Source: Allobosea sp. OK403 (GTDB taxonomy: Bacteria > Pseudomonadota > Alphaproteobacteria > Rhizobiales > Beijerinckiaceae). Taken from it: a DNA stretch of 64,000 nucleotides. Below the pieces are notes generated by a model. That model made no database searches and was not told the origin of the DNA. It was given only the letters and a program-made list of their open reading frames with translations. The stretch is taken from contig NZ_FOQV01000009.1 of the NCBI RefSeq assembly GCF_900113835.1, forward strand, positions 181,124 to 245,123, read 5' to 3'. The translations under genes were made by a program, and so were the position numbers. The number at the start of each line of letters is the position of its first letter. Within the stretch, counting starts at the first letter, position 1. Of this stretch, positions 51,333 to 59,923 are shown piece by piece.

Positions 51333-51920
51333 GACGCCTTGCCTTTCCCGTGCCGCGGTCATGCTCGCGCGGCCCGGAGCGCGGCAGCGTGCCCTGCCGA
51401 TTGTGCCCATGCGCTGCGGTTCATCCCGCCTCCTGTGACTCAAGCAGACGGCTGCCTGACCGATCCCCGTCTTCTCAGGACCTTACCGTCGCGTGTCTGA
51501 CAATTGTGCTGTGCATCGGGACTGCCCAAGGGGAGTTGCGGCGCTGACAGGCTTGATTACCTCCAAAGCGCAGCGATCCCGCACATTTTGCCGCGTTCTG
51601 GCTGCCGGCTATCGTCGCCAAGCTTACGCGCCCTGTCGGCGTACCCGTGGGGTGCCAGCTGCGAGCCAGATGATCGCGCCGAGCTGTAGGCTTGATCAGG
51701 AAGTCGAATGTCAGCACGACGCGGGATAGTGGTATGATCTCAATTCCGGCTCAACTGAGGTACCCGATCCCCCCCACGTTGAGCGCCGTGCAATGAGGGC
51801 GCCGCCAGGAAATTGCGCGCACTGGCGATGCCGGGTCAGAAGGCGCGCCTGACAGAAACAGTTGATCGACGCGCGCCGGTCATGGCAAGGCAGCCGCGCT
51901 CTCCCCGAACATATATTGGC
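51333..51920. other. 588-base gap between flippase and GT8 genes
   Basis: No gene, dispersed repeat or tRNA is supported here. Base composition shifts toward A+T at the right end, where the GT8 gene begins. It presumably holds the flippase promoter (minus strand). Confidence 0.4.
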
Positions 51921-52928
51921 TCACCCAGGCCGCAAAGCTGTCTGCAGCAAGTCAACTGCGCCTCTTTTTAGACGCCACAGCGCGTAATAGGCTCGGTAAC
52001 CGATTGCGCTTTCGAGCCTTGTGGCAGGCGAAAGATCAACGCGACGCGAATAGGGCGTCATCCTTAGGTATCTCGTGAAAAATGATGACCGCGGGCGCTT
52101 GAAGTCAGCATTCCATGGTTTGTCCTTGCCGTCGTAGTGCACGATAAATGGGTGATTTTTGGAAGAAACCCATTCGGCGTGACTATAGGCCGGGGCAACC
52201 CATCGCTCCGAATGCAAGGCAGTGGACACTTGGTTCCAGCGCTGATCAAGCCGGAACCAGTCATCAAAGAGAACTGCGTTGAGCGCTCCCTGATCGTGAA
52301 ATTTGACGCGATGTTTGTGCTCGGCAAGATAATGGAACGCTCGCTCCGACACGTTTCGTTCTCGCCAGCGCTTAAGATTGATCACAAGTACGCCGCATTG
52401 AAAATAGCGGTTCGACGCCGGGATACCGAGTTCGGCGTAATTGAACACAATAGGATCGGATCCTGATATCGACGACACGTAGGGATACCAAACGTTCGAT
52501 ACGGCCGAAACCGCGAATTGAGGATTCGCAGCATCGTTGAGCAGAGCGAGATCGGTTAGTACGACGAGATCGCAGTCCAGATAGATAACTTGCTCGCAGT
52601 CGGCAGGCAGGACGCGGGGAGCAAGCAGTCGCGAATAGGTGTCTGGCGACATGTACTCCAGGCCGTCTTGCGAGAAAAATGTTTCGAAGAGAGACAGATC
52701 GACGATCGACCAGTGGAAGATTATTCTGACGTTTTTGTGAGCTATCCCGCCGATAACTCGCTCGATTTCGGTCTGTGCATCGACCTCAATGTCGGAAGTC
52801 AGAACGTAAATGTGCAAGACACGATCTGAGTTGTAGTTAAAAACTACTGAGGTCAGCATTACAGTTAGCGGCATAATGTAATTTATGTTTGACGCGCAAA
52901 GAAGGTGAATATCTTCTGTCTTGGCCAC
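51921..52928 (-). CDS. glycosyltransferase family 8 protein
   Basis: This is a 335-residue GT8 enzyme, like LPS galactosyl/glucosyltransferases. The N-terminus IHLLCASNINYIMPLTVMLTSVVFNY matches the family, and the metal-binding DxD lies in EQVIYLDCDLVVLTDLALLND. QCGVLVINLKRWRE and FHDQGALNAVLFDDWFRLDQRWN follow, then the late HYDGKDKPW. GTG at 52928 is proposed because GGAGG lies 5 bases before it; an ATG one codon upstream would be too close. The gene is richer in A+T than most of the window, suggesting transfer. Confidence 0.9.
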   Translation of the reverse strand: MAKTEDIHLLCASNINYIMPLTVMLTSVVFNYNSDRVLHIYVLTSDIEVDAQTEIERVIGGIAHKNVRIIFHWSIVDLSLFETFFSQDGLEYMSPDTYSRLLAPRVLPADCEQVIYLDCDLVVLTDLALLNDAANPQFAVSAVSNVWYPYVSSISGSDPIVFNYAELGIPASNRYFQCGVLVINLKRWRERNVSERAFHYLAEHKHRVKFHDQGALNAVLFDDWFRLDQRWNQVSTALHSERWVAPAYSHAEWVSSKNHPFIVHYDGKDKPWNADFKRPRSSFFTRYLRMTPYSRRVDLSPATRLESAIGYRAYYALWRLKRGAVDLLQTALRPG

Positions 52929-53243
52929 CATATCCTCCGGGATATTTGAGGAGATTCCCAAATATTATCCCGAGACGGGAGAAAGGATAAGTATTCGCGT
53001 GGCACCAAAAGTAGGGATTGAAGTGCGCGAAGGTGGTATTCGGGTGACCTTAACAGCAGCGATTTTTATGGGTTCGCGGCATAGGGGGTACCGCCAGCGG
53101 AATTTTCATTTCGCCGCATGTACTCTTGCCCGCTGAGAATAATAGGAACTCCAGTAAAAGGGACGGAGCAAGAGCTGTCGATTTGCAGTAAAATGTAAGA
53201 ATTGTCGCATCAGAACTGGTTTGAGCATTTATCAATTCTGAAT
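52929..53243. other. A+T-rich gap upstream of the GT8 gene
   Basis: No gene is supported. The sequence is noticeably A+T-rich, with stretches such as TGCAGTAAAATGTAAGAATT, and probably holds the GT8 promoter on the minus strand. The composition matches the GT8 gene, not the flanks. Confidence 0.4.
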
Positions 53244-53765
53244 TCAACCTGTCAGGGTCGTGGTGCGCAAGACCCGCACCGGAGGCCAAGAAACGCATTC
53301 GACAGCATCGAAGGTCAGGCTGAACGGCTCGATCGGTCGGGCGGCCAGTTCGAGCGCACGAGCCCGTTGATCGGGAGGGATCGACATCGCGATCGTCAGG
53401 TGCGGTGTCCATTGCCGGGGTTGATAGTGCGGGTCGCACAGCGCGGGGTCGATGATCTGATGAACATTCGTGTGCAGATCAACGAGGCGCTGATCGCGTC
53501 GGGGCGACAGCCACAGAACGAGCGGATCGCCGTCGAAAATGCCCATACGATCGAATGTAAGTGAGAGCACCTTCGCGCCATCGAATGCTCTCGCGGCTCC
53601 AAGAAGCAGGTCGGGGGCGATCTCTGAATAGCGGGTCAGCGTGATGTGCGGCGGATAGCCTAGAGCCCGGATCGAAGGCGACGGTTCGAGCGCCGAAGCC
53701 CTATCGACCAGTTGCCAAAACGGGTCGGCATTTGACGCCGTGCGTAAGGTGATGCCGAACATCAT
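53244..53765 (-). CDS. 2'-5' RNA ligase / 2H phosphoesterase family protein
   Basis: This is a 173-residue protein with the two catalytic H-x-T motifs of the 2H superfamily: GYPPHITLTRYSE (about residue 43) and WTPHLTIAMSI (about residue 121). Members act on 2'-5' or cyclic phosphodiester bonds of RNA or nucleotides, for example ThpR. It opens MMFGITLRTASNADPFWQLVDRASALEP. The biological substrate is unknown. It lies 24 bases downstream of a SnoaL-like gene on the same strand. Confidence 0.85.
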   Translation of the reverse strand: MMFGITLRTASNADPFWQLVDRASALEPSPSIRALGYPPHITLTRYSEIAPDLLLGAARAFDGAKVLSLTFDRMGIFDGDPLVLWLSPRRDQRLVDLHTNVHQIIDPALCDPHYQPRQWTPHLTIAMSIPPDQRARALELAARPIEPFSLTFDAVECVSWPPVRVLRTTTLTG

Positions 53766-53789
53766 TCTGACGCAGCAGGCAGGAAAACT

Positions 53790-54167
53790 TTAGGACCTAC
53801 CACTGGTGGGCGTCCCCTGATGAAAGACCATCTGCCAGCGCCCCTCGATGAACTTCCAGATCGAGCTTCGTAGCGTATGCAATTCCTGCCCGTCCGCGCC
53901 AAGCCTGTGGCTTCGATAGGTCAGAAGCACAACATCGTCCGCAAGAGGTTTCAGGTCGAAATCGCTGGCGGTCCGCACCTTGACCGCACCACCGCCTTCA
54001 GCCGCAAGGCTACCAATCACTTCGTCTTTGCGGTGAACGCCTCCCGATCTCCCGAATTCGATAAAATCGTCGGCCAGAAGCTGGCCTACCGCTTCAGGAG
54101 AGCCTCGAACCGATTGTTTGAGCAATTCCTCTTCCAGAATTCGGATTTGATCGAGATCGTGTCGCAT
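53790..54167 (-). CDS. DUF4440/NTF2-like family protein
   Basis: This is a 125-residue cone-fold protein without a signal peptide. It reads LDQIRILEEELLKQSVRGSPEAVGQLLADDFIEFGRSGGVHRKDEVIGSL and ends WKFIEGRWQMVFHQGTPT, the DUF4440 pattern. Members may be small-molecule binding or isomerase-like proteins. An ATG four codons upstream (54179) is also possible. It precedes the 2H phosphoesterase gene with a 24-base gap, so the two may be co-expressed. Confidence 0.82.
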   Translation of the reverse strand: MRHDLDQIRILEEELLKQSVRGSPEAVGQLLADDFIEFGRSGGVHRKDEVIGSLAAEGGGAVKVRTASDFDLKPLADDVVLLTYRSHRLGADGQELHTLRSSIWKFIEGRWQMVFHQGTPTSGRS

Positions 54168-54207
54168 CGCCGCATACATCCGATATTTCGGAAGCCACTG
54201 TGAGACT

Positions 54208-54855
54208 TCAATCACATATATCGGAACTGGCAGGGCCATCCGGCCAGATTGCATTGCGCAATTGCACAGCGGCACAACGGAAGCGCGCGATATCTTTCAA
54301 CGCCCCAGATGGGGCCATCAATTCATGTCGAAGGCCACCGTGTTCAAAAAAGATTTCGCAAGAACCCATGGCCTTCAGCGGCACATGATAGGCGCATCGT
54401 GCATAGACATTCGGGACCTTATTGAATCTAATCCCGAGGTTTAAGCTTTCTGGAATAAGCCTTTCTAGTTCGATAAACTCCAAATCCGGACCGAGAGGCT
54501 GAGAGTTCCCCGTAGAAAAGCAGTCTGACCATTTCGATAGCGACTCTGGTCCAACCCCGCATTTGCCGAGAGAGATGGCCGGCGGGCCAATTTCCAACCA
54601 GAACGCATAAGGTCTCCCATCCTTTGCGTCCGACGCCGGGAGCTTTGTCCGGATGAAAGGTTGGGCCGTGTCGGAGTTGGCCCGAATTCGCAATATCTCG
54701 TCGCCATTACTCCTCTTGGACGAGGTTGCCTGAACCCCAGCAGCGAATGTGTTGACCAGCGCCCCGCCGTGAAATGTATCGACGCTCTGAGCGTGAGCGC
54801 TGCCTGCTCCTCCGACACTCGTGAGCAGGAACAGAGCCCGTATCGCCCTCTGCAT
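54208..54855 (-). CDS. hypothetical secreted protein
   Basis: This is a 215-residue protein with a signal peptide (QRAIRALFLLTSVGGAGSAHAQ). Mature features are four cysteines (KCGVGPES, WSDCFSTG, YARCAYHV, GSCEIFFEHGG) and a beta-rich layout. No family is recognised. Its A+T content is raised like its neighbours'. It lies on the same strand as the DUF4440 gene and is divergent from the NUDIX gene. Confidence 0.7.
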   Translation of the reverse strand: MQRAIRALFLLTSVGGAGSAHAQSVDTFHGGALVNTFAAGVQATSSKRSNGDEILRIRANSDTAQPFIRTKLPASDAKDGRPYAFWLEIGPPAISLGKCGVGPESLSKWSDCFSTGNSQPLGPDLEFIELERLIPESLNLGIRFNKVPNVYARCAYHVPLKAMGSCEIFFEHGGLRHELMAPSGALKDIARFRCAAVQLRNAIWPDGPASSDICD

Positions 54856-54979
54856 GAGTGACCTCTTGCCTCCCGTTAAGTCAGGCAATCGTCGCCCAAT
54901 TGTTCAAGCGTCCGCAAGGCAAACTATTGTAGAAGGCTGCTGCATCCTCTCAGATCAACGCGAAGCTGCCCGGTTCGGG

Positions 54980-55405
54980 ATGATTTTGGCCAACGAAACC
55001 GAGATGCCAGAAAAAGTCTGCCCCGTGGTTTATCGCAAGGTGGATGGCATCCCGCACCTCCTCGCTTTTCAGCATCCCTCTGGCGACTATCAGTTTGTCA
55101 AAGGCACCATCCAAGAGGGGGAGTGTCATTCCACGGCGGCGCTGAGGGAACTGCGGGAGGAAAGCGGTCTGCACCCCACTCAAGCCGCTCGATACTTAGG
55201 TCAGTCCCAAATCGGTGCCCCTCCGCTCCAGTGGCACTTCTACGCATTCCTCGCCTGCCATGCGCCCGAGCAATGGAAGCATCGGACGGAGGATGATTGC
55301 GGTCACACTTTCTCGTTCTTCTGGCACCCCTTGGTGCGGGATTTGGACCATCAATGGCACCTGATCTTCCACGAGGCTCTACAGGTGATCCGGCGAACTC
55401 TCTGA
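54980..55405 (+). CDS. NUDIX hydrolase
   Basis: This is a 141-residue pyrophosphohydrolase. The Nudix box is GTIQEGECHSTAALRELREESGL, with the metal-binding REL-x-EE intact. It is preceded by VVYRKVDGIPHLLAFQHPSGDYQFVKG and followed by WHFYAFLACHAPEQW. The substrate is unknown. Two starts are possible (54980 and 55004); the first gives a short leader. Confidence 0.87.
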   Translation: MILANETEMPEKVCPVVYRKVDGIPHLLAFQHPSGDYQFVKGTIQEGECHSTAALRELREESGLHPTQAARYLGQSQIGAPPLQWHFYAFLACHAPEQWKHRTEDDCGHTFSFFWHPLVRDLDHQWHLIFHEALQVIRRTL

Positions 55406-55777
55406 TAGTGCGACAGCGCCTGCTTTTCGCCGGAAGCAGACGCCGTCAAGAGTTCGCGCGATCAGGCTGGCCGCGTTCTGTTGGTGTGTCCACCAGGCAC
55501 AGCACAATCGACCAGAGGCGAAGATTGGCTCAATGCCCGGACGCGGACATGTCGCACCAATCGGGTGAGGGGGCGGTTCTCGACCCGATGCAGAAGCAAG
55601 GGTTCGCAAACAGCCTTCCCGGGTTACTCGAAAAATCTGACCAGCTCGGCTCTTTAGCGACGTGCGTGCCCTCCGCAGGCGCGCTGAGGGACTTTGGCTC
55701 GTTGAATTCGAGGTGGCGCAGCGTGACCGTTCGATCGATCGGCAGGCTTGCAGCCGGCCATCTGGAATGCTAGTACA
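55406..55777. other. gap before the sugar-acid operon, nothing assigned
   Basis: No gene is supported here. Codon patterns on both strands look random and no intact transposase is seen. The right end leads into the operator and promoter of the operon that follows. Confidence 0.4.
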
Positions 55778-55789
55778 CTTGTATACAAG
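55778..55789 (+). promoter_or_regulatory. candidate GntR/FCD-type operator CTTGTATACAAG
   Basis: A perfect 12-bp palindrome sits 30 bases before the first gene of the sugar-acid operon. E. coli UxuR/ExuR operators have the related core TTGGTATACCAA. The operon encodes a regulator of the same FCD class (59924-60643), which is the natural candidate to bind here. This is the only copy I see in the window. Confidence 0.65.
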
Positions 55790-55819
55790 AAGACGTTATC
55801 AAAACGATCTAGGGTGGAT

Positions 55820-56845
55820 ATGGAGTCGATTGCCGTCAGCGTTGCGCGGCCGCACGCGCTTAGCCTGGTTTCAGGTTCACGGGCGGATCCTGCGCCGGGT
55901 GAGGTGAAGCTGCGCGTCCGTCGAGCCGGTATCTGTGGCTCCGACATGCACATCCTTCACGGCTCCAATCCCTTTGCCCGCTATCCCCGGGTCATCGGCC
56001 ATGAATTCGCCGGAGAGATCATGGCGATCGGCGAAGGCGTCTCGGCCCTTGCTATTGGCGACCATGTCGTTGCCGACCCGGTCGTCTCCTGCGGTCACTG
56101 CTACCCGTGCCGCCGCGGCAGACCCAATGTTTGCGCAAATCTCGAGGTGATCGGCGTCCATCGCGATGGCGGCTTCAGCAGCGAAGCGATCCTTCCCGCC
56201 AAGAACGCGGTGAAGGTTTCGTGCGACCTCCCATTCGCCGTCGCAGCCTTGGCTGAGCCCCTCGCGGTTGCCGCCAACGTGTTGGCGGCAACGGGCTGCG
56301 ATGCCGAGGACACCGTGCTGGTCTATGGCGCCGGAACGGTCGGCATCACGGTCTTGCAGGTCGCCAAGCTGAAGGGCGCCCGCTGCATCGTCGTCGATAT
56401 CGATGAGGCGCGTCTGGAGCGCGCCAAAGGGTTCGGCGCCGATTTGACGATCCACTCCCCCTCCAAATCCGTGCCCGAAACGGTGAAGGCCGAAATGGAT
56501 GGGCTTGGCCCTTCGGTGGTGATCGACGGCGCGGGCATCCCGGCCCTGCTTGAGGAAGCCTGCCGGGTCGCCAGCCCCGCCGGGCGCATCGGGTTGCTCG
56601 GCTTTTCGCCGGCGCCCTGCAATGTCAGCCAGCAGGAAATCGTTCGTAAGGAGCTGTCGCTGTTCGGCTCACGCCTGAACCGCCGGCTCATTCCCGAGGT
56701 CATAGGCTGGCTTGAAAGCGGCCGGCTCGATCCCGCGGCCATGATCACGCAGACCTTCGCCGCGCGCGATGCGCGCGCGGCCTTCGATTTCGTCGAGACG
56801 CATCCCGATCGCCTGCTCAAGGTCCAACTCGCCTTCGACGAATAG
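55820..56845 (+). CDS. zinc-dependent alcohol/polyol dehydrogenase (MDR family)
   Basis: This is a 341-residue medium-chain dehydrogenase. Catalytic zinc residues are in RRAGICGSDMHILHG and VIGHEFAGEI. The structural zinc cysteines are CGHCYPCRRGRPNVC, and the NAD-binding motif is VYGAGTVGITVLQVAKLKGA. It resembles RspB and L-idonate or galactitol dehydrogenases that act on sugar acids or polyols. It is the first gene of the operon that also holds uxuA, so oxidation of a hexonate hydroxyl (for example L-gulonate- or idonate-like) is plausible. ATG at 55820 is chosen by family start. Confidence 0.88.
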   Translation: MESIAVSVARPHALSLVSGSRADPAPGEVKLRVRRAGICGSDMHILHGSNPFARYPRVIGHEFAGEIMAIGEGVSALAIGDHVVADPVVSCGHCYPCRRGRPNVCANLEVIGVHRDGGFSSEAILPAKNAVKVSCDLPFAVAALAEPLAVAANVLAATGCDAEDTVLVYGAGTVGITVLQVAKLKGARCIVVDIDEARLERAKGFGADLTIHSPSKSVPETVKAEMDGLGPSVVIDGAGIPALLEEACRVASPAGRIGLLGFSPAPCNVSQQEIVRKELSLFGSRLNRRLIPEVIGWLESGRLDPAAMITQTFAARDARAAFDFVETHPDRLLKVQLAFDE

Positions 56846-56891
56846 CCCCCAGCCAAGCGGGGCCTCAGTTCACAAAAAAGGGAGAGAAACA

Positions 56892-57716
56892 ATGTTGTCC
56901 AAACGCGGAATTATGAAGTCGCTCTGCGGTCTCGCGGCGGCGAGCGCGCTCAGCCTCGGCATGCTGGCCCCGGCGCAGGCGCAGAACGCGCCCGGCATCC
57001 TCCAGAGCGTGGTCCAGCGCGGCACGCTGCGCATCGCGGTGCTCGGCAGCCTGCCGCCCTATAGCCGCGTGCTGCCGACCGGCGAGGCGGAAGGCTACGA
57101 TATCGACATCGCCAAGCGGCTCGCCGAGGCGCTGAAGGTCAAGCCGGAGTTCATCATCTCCGACATCCCGGCCCGCGTCACCGCGCTGCAGACCCGCAAG
57201 GCCGACGTCACCATCGCGGACTTCACCCGCAACGTCGAGCGCTCGACCTCGATCGCCTTCACCAACCCCTATCTTGTCACGACGATGCGCCTGCTGCTGC
57301 CGGCGAACAGCCCCCACAAGACGATTGCCGAGGCCAATGAGGCCGGCATCAAGGTCGCCATCTCGCGCGGCGGCACCGCCGAGCGCGCCGTGCCGCTCAA
57401 CATGCCGAAGGCGCAGATCATCCGCTTCAACACCCAGGCCGACGAGCTCAATGCGGTGCTGACCGGCCAGGCCGACGCCATGGCCGAGGATAATTTCTAC
57501 AACGGCAACGCGATCAAGGAGAATCCGGGCAAGCTGCGCGAGGCCGAGGGCGACCTTGCCCGCGCCGAGATCGCCATCGGGGCGCCGGCCGGCGACGCCG
57601 AGTGGCTGCGCGTGCTCAACCTCTTCGTCGACCAGTTCAATGCGTCGGGCGACAACAAGAAGCTGTTCCAGAAGTGGTTCGGCTTCGAGCAGCCGCCGAT
57701 CCAGGCGAAGTACTGA
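56892..57716 (+). CDS. ABC transporter substrate-binding protein, polar amino acid (PAAT) family
   Basis: This is a 274-residue periplasmic protein with signal peptide SLCGLAAASALSLGMLAPAQAQ. The SBP_bac_3 core is clear: GTLRIAVLGSLPPYSRVLPTGEAEGYDIDIAKRLAEAL, then RNVERSTSIAFTNPYLVTTM and ISRGGTAERAV. The Arg in the RNVERS region and the Asp in DAMAEDN correspond to residues that hold the alpha-carboxyl and alpha-amino groups in HisJ-like proteins, so the ligand may be amino-acid-like. GGGAG precedes the ATG. Its position inside a hexonate operon is unusual. Confidence 0.92.
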   Translation: MLSKRGIMKSLCGLAAASALSLGMLAPAQAQNAPGILQSVVQRGTLRIAVLGSLPPYSRVLPTGEAEGYDIDIAKRLAEALKVKPEFIISDIPARVTALQTRKADVTIADFTRNVERSTSIAFTNPYLVTTMRLLLPANSPHKTIAEANEAGIKVAISRGGTAERAVPLNMPKAQIIRFNTQADELNAVLTGQADAMAEDNFYNGNAIKENPGKLREAEGDLARAEIAIGAPAGDAEWLRVLNLFVDQFNASGDNKKLFQKWFGFEQPPIQAKY

Positions 57717-57822
57717 GACCGCGAACGAGGCGACGCCTGGCGCTCCAGCCGGGTGTCGCCGCGTCCCACGGTGGAGCGTGCCGGCGTCGCTCGCGTCGCT
57801 ATCGGACAGGAAGGCCTGATCG

Positions 57823-58500
57823 GTGCAGCCTTATTACTTTTCGTTTCGCAGCATCTACCCCTATCTCGGCGACCTCGCGGCCGCCGCGGAGGTGACCTTG
57901 CTGCTGTCGCTGCTGGCGATCGTCCTGAGCGTTGCCATCGGCTCCGGAATCGCGCTGATGCGGCGCTCGAATTCCCGGCTCTTGCGCTTCTTCGCGGGGC
58001 TTTATGTCGAGGTGATGCGCAACACGCCGCTGCTGGTCATCCTCTACATCGTCTATTTCGCGCTGCCGCAGCTCGGCCTGAGGCTGTCGTCCTTCAACGC
58101 GGCCCTGATCGGGCTGACCCTGAACAGCGCCGGCTATATGGCCGAGATCATCCGTGCCGGCCTCGTTGCCGTGCCGTCCGGCCAGTTCGAGGCGGCCTTC
58201 TCGCAAGGCTTCACGCGGGTTCAGCTCTATCGTCACATCATCCTGCCGCAGGTCTTCCGCACCATCTACGCGCCGCTCGGCAACCAGTTCATCGCGGTCA
58301 TCCTCGCCTCGTCGCTGGCCTCGGCCGTGGCGGTGGAAGAGGTCGCGTCCTGGATGCAGACGGTCGGCTCGTCGTCATTCCGTTTCTTCGAGACCTTCAT
58401 CATCGCGGCCGTGGTCTATCTGGTGCTCTGCCAGATCGTGAACCTCGGACGCATCGCCATCGGGCGCTGGCTGTTCCGCCAGCCGGAGGCCTATCGATGA
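57823..58500 (+). CDS. PAAT-family ABC transporter permease (HisQ/GlnP type)
   Basis: This is a 225-residue membrane protein with about five helices. It carries the EAA loop FEAAFSQGFTRVQLYRHIILPQVFR and YVEVMRNTPLLVILYIVYF near the start of the permease domain. The start is GTG at 57823, since MQPYYFSFRSIYPYLGDL is the usual N-terminus. Its stop overlaps the second permease gene (ATGA). The pair would form a heteromeric channel. Confidence 0.93.
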   Translation: MQPYYFSFRSIYPYLGDLAAAAEVTLLLSLLAIVLSVAIGSGIALMRRSNSRLLRFFAGLYVEVMRNTPLLVILYIVYFALPQLGLRLSSFNAALIGLTLNSAGYMAEIIRAGLVAVPSGQFEAAFSQGFTRVQLYRHIILPQVFRTIYAPLGNQFIAVILASSLASAVAVEEVASWMQTVGSSSFRFFETFIIAAVVYLVLCQIVNLGRIAIGRWLFRQPEAYR

Positions 58501-59174
58501 GCGCGCAACTGCTCTCCTACACGCCGCTGCTGCTGAAGGCGGCGCTGGTCACGATCTGGCTGTCCTGGCTCGCGCTGCTCATCGGCGCGGTCGGCGGAAC
58601 GCTGGTGGCGCTCGCCCGCATGTCCACCTTCCTGCCGCTGCGCTTGCTGGCGCTGCTGTTCACCGAGTTCTTCCGCTCGATCCCGATTCTGATCGTGCTC
58701 TTCTTCGTCTTCTTCGGCGTGCCGCTGATCTTCGGGCTCGATCTCTCGCCCTTCGCGGCGACGACCATCGCGCTTGCGCTGCATGCGACCTCGACGATGT
58801 CGGAGGTTATCCGCGCCGGCCTCGAAAGCGTCGGCAAGGGCCAGTGGGAGGCTGCGCGCGCGGCCGGCATGACCTATTGGCAGATGATGCGCCACGTCAT
58901 CGTGCCGCAGGCACTGCGCGTCATTCTGCCGCCTTCGGTGGGCGTCTATATCGCGACGCTGAAGGAATCCTCGCTCGCCTCGATCATCGGCTATGTCGAG
59001 CTGACCAAGACCGGGCTCCTGATCCGCGAGACCATGGGCAGCAGCTTCGTGCCGCTGCTGCTGCTCGCGCTCATCTACTTCCTCATCAATTACGGCATTT
59101 CGCTCGGCGGGGCTGCGCTCGAACGGCGCTTCCACGTCAACACCCGCCTCATGACGGCCGGAGCAGGACAATGA
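58497..59174 (+). CDS. PAAT-family ABC transporter permease (HisM/GlnP type)
   Basis: This is a 225-residue membrane protein paralogous to the first permease. It shows FRSIPILIVLFFVFFGVPLIF and the EAA loop WEAARAAGMTYWQMMRHVIVPQALR, which contacts the ATPase. The start overlaps the previous stop and its own stop overlaps the ATPase start, so the three genes are translated as a unit. Confidence 0.93.
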   Translation: MSAQLLSYTPLLLKAALVTIWLSWLALLIGAVGGTLVALARMSTFLPLRLLALLFTEFFRSIPILIVLFFVFFGVPLIFGLDLSPFAATTIALALHATSTMSEVIRAGLESVGKGQWEAARAAGMTYWQMMRHVIVPQALRVILPPSVGVYIATLKESSLASIIGYVELTKTGLLIRETMGSSFVPLLLLALIYFLINYGISLGGAALERRFHVNTRLMTAGAGQ

Positions 59175-59917
59175 CCGACACCGTTCTCCAGTTCGACAAT
59201 GTCGTAAAGCGCTTCGGGGACAGGACGATCCTCGATGGCGTCTCGACCTCGGTGCAGTCAGGCGAGATCGTCTGCTTCATCGGACCCTCCGGCACCGGCA
59301 AGTCGACGCTGCTGCGCTGCGTCAACGGCCTCGAGACCATCGAGGGCGGTGCCATCCGCTTCGAGGGCACTCCTGTACAAGCCAAGCAGCGCAGCATCAT
59401 CGATGTGCGCCGCCGCATCGGCATGATCTTCCAGCACTTCAATCTCTACCCGCATCTAACGGCGCTGGAGAACGTCATGCTGGCACCGGTCATCGTCCAT
59501 GGCGAGAACCGCAAGACCGTCGAGGAGCGGGCGCGCGGCCTGTTCGAGAAGGTCAGGCTCTCGCACCGGATCAACGCCTATCCGGCGCAGATGTCCGGCG
59601 GCGAGCAGCAGCGCGTCGCCATCGCCCGGGCGCTCGCGACCAATCCGCATATCCTGCTGTTCGACGAGCCAACCTCGGCGCTCGACCCCGAAACGGTCGG
59701 CGAGGTGCTCGCTGTCATGCGTGATCTCGCGGTGGAGGGCCGCACCATGCTCGTCGTGACGCATGAGATCCGCTTTGCTGCCGATGTCGGAACGCGCATG
59801 GTCTTCCTGGATGGCGGCAAGATCGTCGAGGAGGGCAATCCGCGCGAGATGCTGGCCGCTCCGCGCAGCGAGCGCGCCAGACGCTTCCTGAGCACCATCA
59901 GTAATGCCGCTCATTGA
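59171..59917 (+). CDS. PAAT-family ABC transporter ATP-binding protein
   Basis: This is a 248-residue ATPase. Walker A is IGPSGTGKSTLLRC, the Q-loop MIFQHFNLYPHLTALENVMLAPV, the signature MSGGEQQRVAIAR, Walker B ILLFDEPTSALDPE and the switch His VVTHEI. The FNLYPHLT phrase is typical of polar amino acid importers (HisP/GlnQ). The start overlaps the permease stop by 4 bases. Confidence 0.95.
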   Translation: MTDTVLQFDNVVKRFGDRTILDGVSTSVQSGEIVCFIGPSGTGKSTLLRCVNGLETIEGGAIRFEGTPVQAKQRSIIDVRRRIGMIFQHFNLYPHLTALENVMLAPVIVHGENRKTVEERARGLFEKVRLSHRINAYPAQMSGGEQQRVAIARALATNPHILLFDEPTSALDPETVGEVLAVMRDLAVEGRTMLVVTHEIRFAADVGTRMVFLDGGKIVEEGNPREMLAAPRSERARRFLSTISNAAH

Positions 59918-59923
59918 TCGCCG

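Noticed and set aside
48425..55405. Genomic island integrated at tRNA-Ser(GCT)
   Set aside because: No integrase and no duplicated tRNA 3' end were found within the window; only composition and gene content are suggestive.
59341..59400. Second operator candidate (CTGTACAAG) inside the ABC ATPase gene
   Set aside because: It lies in coding sequence and is not a full palindrome like the site at 55778.
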